NCBI GenBank assembly: GCA_002427475.1 | Contig: DIRG01000005.1 | Coordinates: forward strand, 5,909-33,494 | DNA from: Mageeibacillus sp. UBA5442 | GTDB lineage: Bacteria > Bacillota > Clostridia > Saccharofermentanales > DTU023 | Length of the DNA: 27,586 bases | Reading direction: 5' to 3' | Shown here: positions 15,389 through 22,947 of the stretch, piece by piece | Position numbering within the stretch: the first letter of the stretch is position 1 | Layout: each line of letters starts with the position of its first letter | The notes under the pieces: model-generated | The model's input: the letters and a program-made list of their open reading frames with translations, nothing else | Database searches by the model: none | What the model was told of the DNA's origin: nothing | Program-made: the position numbers and the translations under genes

Positions 15389-15460
15389 GATCCGTAGAGA
15401 GATATAGTAATTTTTCAGATACAGGCACTTCTTCTCACTAGTCTCAAGAAAAAATAGTCT

Positions 15461-15916
15461 TCAGTTTTGCTCTTCTTCTTTAAAATAGGAACGCAAACGA
15501 AAGTTTCTGAATATTACCGACACAATCATTATTCCCATGGCCAAGGTTCCTGTTATGGCCAGAGTTTGCTGAAGTTCTCTAAAGAATGCTCCTTGTTGTC
15601 CTTCGACGAAATAAACCATTGACTGGTAAATACCTGTTCCAGGAACTAATGGAAATAAAGCTCCGATCAAAAAGACAGTCGCCGGTTTCTTGATCACGCG
15701 TGCCATGACTTCAGAATAAAGTGTCAAAATCAAAGCTGCGAAAAAATATGGCACTAAAAAATGAAAGTACTCTACCAGTTGACCTAATTCCAAACTGAGC
15801 TGGCTGATTGCTCCCCCGATGCTACCGATGAGCAAGGCCTTTCCCCTCACCTCAAAGACAATCATAAAGGCGAAGCTGGCAATTAGAGCGAAAAATGTCG
15901 ATTGAATAATTTCCAC
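15461..15916 (-). CDS. Threonine/serine exporter, small subunit (ThrE_2 / DUF3815)
   Basis: This 151-residue protein is almost entirely hydrophobic, with about four or five membrane helices. It has the family phrase GALFPLVPGTGIYQSM (84-99). It corresponds to the C-terminal half of ThrE, or to YjjB of the YjjP/YjjB pair. The split family exports threonine and serine in some bacteria and succinate in E. coli, so the substrate here is not fixed by sequence. The start is GTG (complement of 15914-15916), supported by a strong AGGAGGG on the minus strand 7 bases before it. The large-subunit gene ends 12 bases upstream, so the two are one transcriptional unit. Confidence 0.88.
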   Translation of the reverse strand: MEIIQSTFFALIASFAFMIVFEVRGKALLIGSIGGAISQLSLELGQLVEYFHFLVPYFFAALILTLYSEVMARVIKKPATVFLIGALFPLVPGTGIYQSMVYFVEGQQGAFFRELQQTLAITGTLAMGIMIVSVIFRNFRLRSYFKEEEQN

Positions 15917-15928
15917 AATCTCGCCCTC

Positions 15929-16747
15929 CTATGCTATTGGCCAAATTTTGCTTAGCAAAGCTAAGGTTGCACCGGAGCCGACAGCGACAGAAATAGCTAA
16001 TAAAAGCACCTCGATCAATTTAGCTAGGCCGGCACTATAGTCTCCCGCCATTAGATCGCGCGTGCTGTTGATTAAGGCAATTCCAGGGAAAAAATACATA
16101 AAAGATGCTGTCATCATCAAAAGATGGTCAGAGCTGTAAGCTGTAAATTTAATAGGCCACGCGAATAAAGTTATAAGTATAGACCCTAAAATATTAATTA
16201 ATATTGGATTAGAGTAGTATTTCTTGACGGGTCGTAATATGTTTATCATCACAAAGGAGGAAGTCATCGCCCACAGAGCAGGTACGATTTCGCTACCTAG
16301 CAATAATGAAAAAGCGAAACCCGAGATAGCTACTGCTAGAGCGTGCACAATAAAAGCATAGCCGGGCGCATCTAGGATGGTCTTGACTTCTTCCAACGCC
16401 TGAACGGGATCCGGTCTATCGCTCGTGATGCGGCGCGCCAAGGCGTTTAAACGATCCACCCTATCCAGATTGTAAGAAACGCTGCCGTGTAAACGCTTGC
16501 CAAAGCTAATCGGCTTACCGGAACGGCTACGGGCACTGACGTGGATATAGTTGGATACAGCGAAAACTTCCGCATTTTTCAAATTATAAGCATCAAGAAT
16601 CCGTCCGACACTATCCTCTACCCTGATTGTTTCCGCACCATTCGCCATCAGCCCAAAGCCAAGCCATAGCCCTAGATCTAGGCAGTCAACACTGTTGTAG
16701 GCACTATCCGTGATTGCGCCGATATCGGTTTCAAGTTCTTTCAGCAT
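15929..16747 (-). CDS. Threonine/serine exporter, large subunit (ThrE / DUF1212)
   Basis: This 272-residue protein is the ThrE N-terminal-half type (DUF1212, YjjP-like). A soluble domain (about 20-128) contains the characteristic LGFGLMANGAETIRVEDSV stretch. Five membrane segments follow at about 133-151, 154-171, 182-203, 207-227 and 243-268. The conserved FFPGIALINSTRDLMAGDY is at 219-237. It should pair in the membrane with the small subunit encoded directly downstream. The gene lies 26 bases after asd, on the same strand. The aspartate-semialdehyde made by Asd is the branch point to threonine, so export of threonine or serine is a reasonable substrate guess, but this is inferred from context. 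Confidence 0.88.
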   Translation of the reverse strand: MLKELETDIGAITDSAYNSVDCLDLGLWLGFGLMANGAETIRVEDSVGRILDAYNLKNAEVFAVSNYIHVSARSRSGKPISFGKRLHGSVSYNLDRVDRLNALARRITSDRPDPVQALEEVKTILDAPGYAFIVHALAVAISGFAFSLLLGSEIVPALWAMTSSFVMINILRPVKKYYSNPILINILGSILITLFAWPIKFTAYSSDHLLMMTASFMYFFPGIALINSTRDLMAGDYSAGLAKLIEVLLLAISVAVGSGATLALLSKIWPIA

Positions 16748-16773
16748 TATTTAGTCTCTTCGTCATTTGGTCC

Positions 16774-17856
16774 TTATTTCCGTTTCAAGTAACCTTGTTT
16801 TAAAAGCAGTTCCGCTGTCAAGACAGCTCCTCCTGCAGCTCCACGAATCAAATTATGTGAGAGGCAAGTAAACTTATAGTCAAAGATCGGGTCCTTGCGC
16901 AGCCTTCCGATAGTGATGCCCATCCCCTCGCCTGCCATAGCATCTAAAAGCGGCTGAGGTCTGTTGTCTTCCGCCCGATACTCCAAGAACTTAGCTGGAG
17001 CTGAGGGCAGATCCCTAACAGATTCATGACCCTGGAAATCCTCCCAGCGTTCAAGAATTTCAGCCTTAGTGATGTCTTTGCGGAAGCGGATGGAAACGGC
17101 AGCAGTGTGCCCATATTCTACCGATACGCGATAACACTGCGCTGAGATGATTGGCTTGCGGGCCAGTTCAACTGAACCTCCTTTAGCTCGTCCCCAGACT
17201 CGCAAAGGTTCCCATTCGCTCTTCTCTTCTTCCCCACCGATGAACGGAATTACGTTATTACGCATTTCATCCGCAGTTGCCAAGGTTTTGCCTGAACCGG
17301 ATACAGCCTGATACGTGCTGACAAAGATCTCCTCCGGTTCAAAATCCAGCAAAGCAGTTATGGCCGGTACGTAAGATTGTATTGAGCAATTAGGTTTCAC
17401 CGCAATAAAGCCGTGCTTAGTATTTAGTCTCTTGCGTTGCGAATCTATCAAGATAGTATGTTCGAGATTGATCTCCGGGATTATCATGGGTACGTCCGGC
17501 GCCCAGCGCATTGCCGAATTATTAGATATAACAGGGATCTCCAGCTTGGCTATCCCCTCCTCCAGCTGTACTAAGCTCTCTCTTTCCATGTCGACGGCGC
17601 AAAAAACGAAATCCAAGTCAGAGGCAAGGGCTGCGATTTCATCTGTACCCCGGACTTGCATGTTTTTTACCTTTTCGGGCATTTCTGCAGCATAACGCCA
17701 ACGTCCTTCCATGGCCTCAACGTATGTCTTACCTTTGGAGCGCGGCGAAGCAAAGAGTGAGCTTAGCTCAAACCAAGGATGATTCTCCAGTAAAGAAATG
17801 AAAGTTTGACCGACTAGACCTGTAGCTCCGACAATACCTACACGAAGTTTTTCCAT
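16774..17856 (-). CDS. asd: Aspartate-semialdehyde dehydrogenase
   Basis: Asd reduces aspartyl-4-phosphate to aspartate-4-semialdehyde with NADPH, the branch point to lysine/diaminopimelate, threonine and methionine. The 360-residue protein has the nucleotide-binding GATGLVGQ (10-17), SNNSAMR (111-117), the catalytic C157 in KPNCSIQ and the catalytic H250 in EYGHTAAV. This pattern and length resemble the archaeal/fungal-type branch more than the classical E. coli enzyme. The ATG at 17856 is chosen because AAGGAG (complement of 17863-17868) sits 6 bases before it; a GTG at 17874 would include the ribosome site in the coding region. The exporter pair follows after 26 bases. Confidence 0.95.
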   Translation of the reverse strand: MEKLRVGIVGATGLVGQTFISLLENHPWFELSSLFASPRSKGKTYVEAMEGRWRYAAEMPEKVKNMQVRGTDEIAALASDLDFVFCAVDMERESLVQLEEGIAKLEIPVISNNSAMRWAPDVPMIIPEINLEHTILIDSQRKRLNTKHGFIAVKPNCSIQSYVPAITALLDFEPEEIFVSTYQAVSGSGKTLATADEMRNNVIPFIGGEEEKSEWEPLRVWGRAKGGSVELARKPIISAQCYRVSVEYGHTAAVSIRFRKDITKAEILERWEDFQGHESVRDLPSAPAKFLEYRAEDNRPQPLLDAMAGEGMGITIGRLRKDPIFDYKFTCLSHNLIRGAAGGAVLTAELLLKQGYLKRK

Positions 17857-17906
17857 TATCTTCTCCTTAGCCACGAGGGCTTTTTAATTAAAATAAAAAC
17901 AAAGAA

Positions 17907-17941
17907 ATTGTCACAGACAATGATATCATTATTAGCAATAA
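17907..17941. promoter_or_regulatory. Cluster of three overlapping palindromes between asd and the recombinase gene
   Basis: Three inverted repeats follow each other: ATTGTC-ACA-GACAAT (17907-17921), the perfect palindrome AATGATATCATT (17919-17930) and TTATT-AGC-AATAA (17929-17941). They lie between divergent genes, about 50-85 bases upstream of the asd start. This is a plausible operator region for one or both genes, though AT-rich DNA gives short palindromes by chance. Confidence 0.4.
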
Positions 17942-17961
17942 ATATAGCGTATAATGTGGCT

Positions 17962-18972
17962 ATGGCACAAACTGAGCAGAATAAAGCAAAAGATAGCTTT
18001 CTCCGCCTCGAGCAATTTTTAGGTTTCTTCCAGGCGATTAAAGGGCGAGCTCCGGGAACGATCCATCAGTATCGCTACGATCTTGTTATGTTCTTCCGTT
18101 TCCTCTTGCGCCCGCGCGAAAGTACGGTACCTGAGAATCCCGAATGGGATGAGATCGATCTCTCAGTCGTAGATGATGAGTATCTGAAAAGTATCAAACT
18201 TAGTGACATGTATGCTTACATCAGCTGGTTATCAGCATCCAGGGACACTTCACCTGCTACGAGAGCACGTCGCATATCCAGTTTGCGCAGTTTCTTCGGC
18301 TATCTCACTATCAACGCCAACGTTCTAGAAGAGAATATTGCGGAGCGCATAGAGAGCCCCAAACAGATCAAGAAATTACCGCGACATCTTAGCTTAGAAG
18401 AGAGCAAAGAGCTACTTTCAGCGGCTGCAGAGTCTGACACACGCTATTCCACCCGCGATCATTGTATTTTGACTTTATTTTTGAACTGCGGTTTGCGTCT
18501 GGCTGAGCTATGTTCAATAGATATTCCCAACATCAAGGAAGATCGTCTCACAGTAATGGGAAAAGGCAGCAAAGAACGTACTATTTATCTCAACGGTGCC
18601 TGTATCAGATCTATACAGGATTATTTGCCCGATCGTTTTGAACCCAAGAAACGGGAAAAAGATGCACTCTTTATCTCGCGTCTCGGGACAAGGATGCAAC
18701 CGCGCGCCGTACAGAACGTGATAAAGAAGTACATTATCTCTGCCGGACTCGATCCCAAACGCTACTCCACACACAAATTACGACACACTGCTGCTACCCT
18801 GATGTATCAATACGGTGAAGTCGATATTAGGAGCTTGCAAGCTATTTTGGGGCACTCAACAGTGGCGACGACCGAGATATATACCCATATAGATAATAAA
18901 CAGCTACATAACGCTGTGGACAAGAATCCGCTCAATCAATTACCACCCACCAAGGAGAAAGATCAAACTTAA
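17962..18972 (+). CDS. Xer-type tyrosine site-specific recombinase
   Basis: From the ATG at 17962 the protein has 336 residues. It carries the full catalytic set of tyrosine recombinases: R179 (GLRLAEL), K201 (MGKGSKER), H271 and R274 (STHKLRHT), H298 (ILGHS) and the nucleophile Y307 (TEIYTH). The spacing between these residues equals that of XerD. An N-terminal SAM-like DNA-binding domain (about 10-125) precedes them. The likely role is chromosome dimer resolution at dif, and XerC and XerD cannot be told apart here. The start is unsure: a TTG at 17908 and an ATG at 17920 are in frame but would put the palindrome cluster inside the coding region, and none has a good ribosome site. No transposon or integron features flank it. 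Confidence 0.9.
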   Translation: MAQTEQNKAKDSFLRLEQFLGFFQAIKGRAPGTIHQYRYDLVMFFRFLLRPRESTVPENPEWDEIDLSVVDDEYLKSIKLSDMYAYISWLSASRDTSPATRARRISSLRSFFGYLTINANVLEENIAERIESPKQIKKLPRHLSLEESKELLSAAAESDTRYSTRDHCILTLFLNCGLRLAELCSIDIPNIKEDRLTVMGKGSKERTIYLNGACIRSIQDYLPDRFEPKKREKDALFISRLGTRMQPRAVQNVIKKYIISAGLDPKRYSTHKLRHTAATLMYQYGEVDIRSLQAILGHSTVATTEIYTHIDNKQLHNAVDKNPLNQLPPTKEKDQT

Positions 18973-18988
18973 TTTCGGAGGTACTTTC

Positions 18989-20812
18989 ATGCAAAGACAT
19001 GATTTTAACTGGCTCGCTTTACAGAATGGTAGTGAGTGGAGTAGCTCTGGATGGACTCAAAGATGAAATGGAATGCCTGGTCAGCCCCGTCTTTATGATG
19101 ACGCTTATCTACCCGGGATGACTAAATTGGCGGAGGCCATTCACGATGGTGGCGCAGTGGCAATTGTGCAGCTGCATCACGCAGGTCGTGAAACTTTGAA
19201 GGCGATGATCGGCGAAACGCCCTACTCCCCTTCAGTTTTACCGTCACCCGTCTACCGCGAAGAGCTTCACGAAATGAGCACACAGGAAGTCCACGACATG
19301 GTTCAGAGTTATATTGACTCTGCCAAACGTGTTCAACTAGCCGGCTTTGACGGTGTTGAATTCCATAGCGCTCACGGATATATGGGACTACAGTTCCTGA
19401 GCCCTCGCACTAACAAACGTATCGACGAGTATGGCGGAGACATTGAAGGTCGTAGCTTATTCCACCGCCGCATAGTCGAAGGCATCAGAGAAGCCTGTGG
19501 TGATGATTTTGTGATTATAGTTCGTCTTGATACGATTGAAGGCCGTATTGGCGGACTGCCGGAAAGTGAATCGATCGCTTTTGCGCGCATGATGGAGGTC
19601 GCAGGAGCCGACTCGATCAACGTTTCTGCCGGTACTTACGGAGCTTGGGATGTTATCGTGCCACCTCCGGATTTTGATGAAGGATGGAACTGGCGCGGAG
19701 CAAGGAAAATTAAAGACTACGTCAATATTCCTGTCGGTCTGGCCGGACGCATGGCACAGCCCAAGATTATCGAAGATCTGCTCGAGCGCGGAGAAGCTGA
19801 TTATATCTGTCTCGGTCGCGCGAGCATTGCGGATCCCTTCCTCCCTCGCAAAATGGAAGCCGGAAAAACTGCTGAGATCGTACCTTGCATCGGTTGTACT
19901 CAGCGCTGCATGAGCTTTAACGATCATGACACGCTGCAGGAAGGCGACTGGGGAGTATCTTGTATCTTCAACCCCTTCTCCAACAACCGTGTAGAAATGC
20001 AATACGGTCCTGCGGAAGAAAAGAAAAGAGTTCTAATTATCGGCGCAGGTATCGGAGGACTTTATGCCGCTCAGATAGCCGCGGAGCGCGGACACGATGT
20101 CACCGTTTTCGAGAAAAACGGAGCTAATCGTGCCGGTGGTCAGTTCCTGATCGCAGCCTATCCTCCATTTAAGCAAAACATCACACGCGTCATTCGCCAC
20201 TATCTACACATGTGCGATAAGTATGGTGTGGACATTAAGTGGAATACCGAGGCTAACGATGAGATGGTTCGCGAATTCGCCCCCGACATCTTGATTGATG
20301 CCAGCGGAGCGGAGCCCATGATGCTCAATCTGCCGGGCTTTGACTCACCGCAAGTCGTCCAAGCTAATGCCCTCTTGGAAGGCAAACATCAGCTGGGCAA
20401 CAGTGCACTTATCATCGGTGGCGGCATGGTCGGAGTCGAGACAGCAGAGTTCTGCCGCGACTATTGCGAGAATGTAAGCTTGATCGAAATGCTGCCTGAG
20501 ATAGCGACGGACCTGTACATGACAGTACGTGATTCCTTGCTCAAACGTTTCAAGCAGGAAGAGATTGATGTCCACGTGAATACCAGTGCCCTACGCTTTG
20601 AAGATGGTGTGCTCTATGCCGAGCAAAATGGTGAGGAAGTTGCTTTTGCAGGTTACGATACCATCGTAGTCGCAGTCGGCTGCTGTCATCAGGAAGTCTT
20701 CGCAGATAAAGAAAGCCTGGCACCGGAGGTTTATAGCATCGGTGACGCCAAAGAACCACGCAGTGCTTTAGAAGCTATTTTCGAAGCTGCACGCGTTGCA
20801 ATGCGTATCTAA
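18989..20812 (+). pseudogene. NADH:flavin oxidoreductase (OYE / 2,4-dienoyl-CoA reductase family), 5' end damaged
   Basis: The long intact frame (19073-20812, 579 residues) has most of an FMN TIM barrel with the ligand-type motifs IVQLHHAGRE (31-40) and HSAHGYMGLQFLSPRTNKR (98-116). It also has a 4Fe-4S motif (C272, C275, C279, C297), an FAD site VLIIGAGIGG (320-329) and a NAD(P) site ALIIGGGMVG. Family members begin about 50-60 residues earlier with an LKNR-type barrel strand, which is absent. A good GGAGGT (18977-18982) serves an ATG at 18989, but that frame stops at TGA 19064 after 25 codons. The frame from 18999 reads RMVVSGVALDGLKDEME, like the missing family sequence, before a one-base shift. 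A barrel lacking its first strand should not bind FMN normally, although restart at 19073 is possible. Confidence 0.75.
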
Positions 20813-20837
20813 TATCTGAATTTTTCAGAACAAAAAG

Positions 20838-20870
20838 AATGGGGGCCTCGCACTTGAAGCCCCCATTTTT
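20838..20870. terminator. Bidirectional rho-independent terminator
   Basis: AATGGGGGC (20838-20846) pairs with GCCCCCATT (20859-20867) around a 12-base loop. TTTTT follows on the plus strand (20866-20870) and AAAAA precedes at 20832-20836. It lies between the converging oxidoreductase and aminopeptidase genes and should stop transcription from both sides. Confidence 0.9.
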
Positions 20871-20890
20871 AGTGTCAAAAAACTAATACT

Positions 20891-22339
20891 TTACACTCTG
20901 TCTTTGCGCATGTGTTTAAAGAAAGCCCGGTAGCCGCGATATGTTTCATATACGTCGATCTTGCTGGCAACTTCGAAACAGGAGTGCATGGAAAGTAGCG
21001 GTACGCCACAGTCAATAACTTCGAGTCCCAGTTCCGCTTGGTAAACGGCAACTGTGCCGCCGCCACCCTGGTCGACCTTACCCAATTCGCCAGTCTGCCA
21101 AGTAATGCCGTTGTCTTCCAAAAGGCGTACAACTTCATCGAAATACTCCGCTGAAGCGTCAGATGTGCCACCCTTGCCGCGTGCGCCGGTATATTTGTTC
21201 AAAGCCATACCTCGTCCTGCGTAGCAGCTGTTCTGAGGTTCGGATACGGAAGCGAAAGTCGGATCGTAGGCGTTAGTTACATCCGAGGACAGCATGGTGC
21301 TGTTAACCATGTTGTGCGAAAGTTCGAGCGCAGTCGGCTCGTGCTCCATCATCAGGCGCACCATCTGTTGTTGATAGTAAGGATAGAGGAATGAGGAGGC
21401 GCCGGTATTTCCGCCTGATCCAATCTCTTCTTTATCGTACATGAGCAGTACGGCTGTACGCTCCGGGACTTCCTCCAGATCAATTAATGCACGTAAAGAG
21501 GTATAGGCGCAGACTCTGTCATCTTGTCCGTAGGCACCAATGAAAGCACGATCTAAACCAACGTCTCGCGCTTTATTGGCCGGCACGATTTCGAGTTCCG
21601 CTGTTATAAATTCACGCTCGGTGACGTTGTATTTTTCATAAAGGAGATTCAATACCGCTAATTTGACGCGGTTCTTGGCGTCCTCGTCCGGATAAGGGAT
21701 GCCGCCGATGAGAACATTCAGCTCCTCCCCTTCAACTACTTTAGAGGCATCTTTTTTCATTTGGTCTGCAGCAAGATGTGGCAGCAGATCAGTGATGTAG
21801 AGAACAGGATCGGCAGGATCTTCGCCGATTTCAACTTCGACTTTCTCGCCACCTTTTTTAATCATGACGCCGTGCAAAGCCAGAGGTTGAGCTACCCAGT
21901 GATATTTCTTGATGCCACCATAGTAATGTGTTTTCAGGAGTGCCAGTTCCGACGACTCATATAAAGGATTGGGCTTTAAGTCCAAACGTGGAGAGTCGAC
22001 ATGAGAGCCAATCAGGTTGAAACCCTGCAAAGGGTCATTCTTGCCGATTAGGGCGGCGATCAGACCTTTGCCGCGCACAAGCTGGTAGACCTTATCCCCT
22101 GCTTCCAGTTTCGCAAAGGAGTCTAATGGCTTGAAATCATTTTCCTCTAAGAGAGCTTGAGCATAATTTACAAACTCACGCTCGGTTTTTCCCTGATCAA
22201 GGGCGACTTTATAGCCTTCTGAAAAAGCCTGAACAGCCTCCAGCTTGTCTTGATCAGCAGGTTCCCAGGCTGTTTTAAACTCGAATGTCAATTTTGCTTC
22301 TAATTCTTTAACAGCAGATTTCTCATCTTTGGTATTCAT
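20891..22339 (-). CDS. M18 family zinc aminopeptidase
   Basis: M18 enzymes are cytoplasmic di-zinc aminopeptidases, often preferring acidic or hydrophobic N-terminal residues. The 482-residue protein shows the family metal-site regions: H113 in GSHVDSPRLDLKPNP, D273 in GAYGQDDRV, E304/E305 in DKEEIGSGGNTGA, D353 in LSSDV and H452 in LSMHSCFEV. It is slightly longer than the typical 430-470. The start is supported by GAGGGA on the minus strand (complement of 22345-22350). The gene stands alone between two terminators and has its own -10 candidate. The specific substrate cannot be read from sequence. Confidence 0.95.
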   Translation of the reverse strand: MNTKDEKSAVKELEAKLTFEFKTAWEPADQDKLEAVQAFSEGYKVALDQGKTEREFVNYAQALLEENDFKPLDSFAKLEAGDKVYQLVRGKGLIAALIGKNDPLQGFNLIGSHVDSPRLDLKPNPLYESSELALLKTHYYGGIKKYHWVAQPLALHGVMIKKGGEKVEVEIGEDPADPVLYITDLLPHLAADQMKKDASKVVEGEELNVLIGGIPYPDEDAKNRVKLAVLNLLYEKYNVTEREFITAELEIVPANKARDVGLDRAFIGAYGQDDRVCAYTSLRALIDLEEVPERTAVLLMYDKEEIGSGGNTGASSFLYPYYQQQMVRLMMEHEPTALELSHNMVNSTMLSSDVTNAYDPTFASVSEPQNSCYAGRGMALNKYTGARGKGGTSDASAEYFDEVVRLLEDNGITWQTGELGKVDQGGGGTVAVYQAELGLEVIDCGVPLLSMHSCFEVASKIDVYETYRGYRAFFKHMRKDRV

Positions 22340-22378
22340 TCATTTCCCTCTTTCTCTATCTAGGTTCTATAACTACAG

Positions 22379-22384
22379 ATTATA
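22379..22384 (-). promoter_or_regulatory. Candidate -10 box for the M18 aminopeptidase gene
   Basis: The minus strand reads TATAAT 39 bases upstream of the gene start and just after the terminator of the upstream operon. The -35 region is a T-run without a good match, so this is only a candidate. Confidence 0.35.
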
Positions 22385-22398
22385 CAATATTGAGAGCG

Positions 22399-22428
22399 AA
22401 AAAAAGCAGAGCGTGAAAGCTCTGCTTT
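22399..22428 (-). terminator. Rho-independent terminator after the nifU gene
   Basis: On the minus strand AAAGCAGAGC pairs with GCTCTGCTTT (22403-22412 with 22419-22428) around a 6-base loop, a perfect 10-bp stem. It is followed by seven T (complement of 22399-22405). It lies 37 bases past the nifU stop and should end the whole minus-strand run from thiI or glyA. Confidence 0.92.
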
Positions 22429-22464
22429 GCCAAGTCTGCTAATAGCAGTCTTGTTCTTTCTCAC

Positions 22465-22947
22465 TTAGTCATCGTGCAAGCAGCAGGCATGTTCGTCTGC
22501 AGACTCTTCATCGTCGCCGTGATCGTGTTCATCCTCGCCTAGGATCTTGAACTTCTCAGCGAATTCGTCTGTCATCCTACCTTCTGCTTCATAAAAGGAC
22601 TTGAGAGCCTTTTTGATGGCTTGCTCAGCCAGAACTGAACAATGCAGCTTGACAGTAGGAAGCCCGTCCAGAGCATCAGCCACAGCCTTATTGCTCACTT
22701 CCAGAGCTTCAGCCGTATACTTACCAATAATCAGTTCTGTTGCCATGCTGCTGGTCGCAATTGCTGAACCGCAGCCGAACGTCTTGAACTTTGCATCGGT
22801 GATAATGTCGTTTTCTATTTTTAAATCAATTTTCATGATGTCACCACAGACAGGATTCCCTACCGTTCCGCTTGCTGTTGCATCGGCAATCTCTCCCATG
22901 TTGCGTGGGTTCATGAAATGATCCATTACTTTTTCACTATATTCCAT
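22465..22947 (-). CDS. NifU/IscU-like Fe-S cluster scaffold with acidic His/Cys tail
   Basis: This scaffold accepts sulfur from the NifS-type desulfurase and assembles Fe-S clusters. The 160-residue protein has the three conserved cysteines C34 (NPVCGD), C59 (FGCGSAIATSSM) and C103 (LHCSVLAE), with D36 after the first. After the normal domain end (about residue 135) it carries a tail dominated by Asp, Glu and His with a CC pair (EDEHDHGDDEES then ADEHACCLHDD). That tail could bind metal, but no function is shown. AGAGGG precedes the ATG on the minus strand, and the start overlaps the nifS stop by 11 bases. The nearby nifS indicates an ISC/NIF-type pair rather than SUF. Confidence 0.95.
   Translation of the reverse strand: MEYSEKVMDHFMNPRNMGEIADATASGTVGNPVCGDIMKIDLKIENDIITDAKFKTFGCGSAIATSSMATELIIGKYTAEALEVSNKAVADALDGLPTVKLHCSVLAEQAIKKALKSFYEAEGRMTDEFAEKFKILGEDEHDHGDDEESADEHACCLHDD

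Noticed and set aside
17950..17955. TATAAT as a firm promoter for the recombinase gene
   Set aside because: No -35 box stands at 15-19 bases, and the distance to the ATG is only 6 bases. It is kept only as a query in the findings.
17907..18972. Recombinase gene plus palindromes as a mobile element or integron
   Set aside because: There are no terminal repeats, attachment-site duplication or cargo genes, and the protein fits a housekeeping Xer recombinase.
19064..19066. In-frame TGA between ATG 18989 and the oxidoreductase frame, as a possible selenocysteine codon
   Set aside because: The residues before it do not match the family, there is no selenocysteine position known there, and no hairpin resembling a SECIS element follows. 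Gene damage explains it better.
19457..20002. 181-codon open frame on the minus strand inside the oxidoreductase gene
   Set aside because: The plus-strand frame carries clear FMN and Fe-S motifs here; the antisense product resembles no family I know and has no ribosome site.
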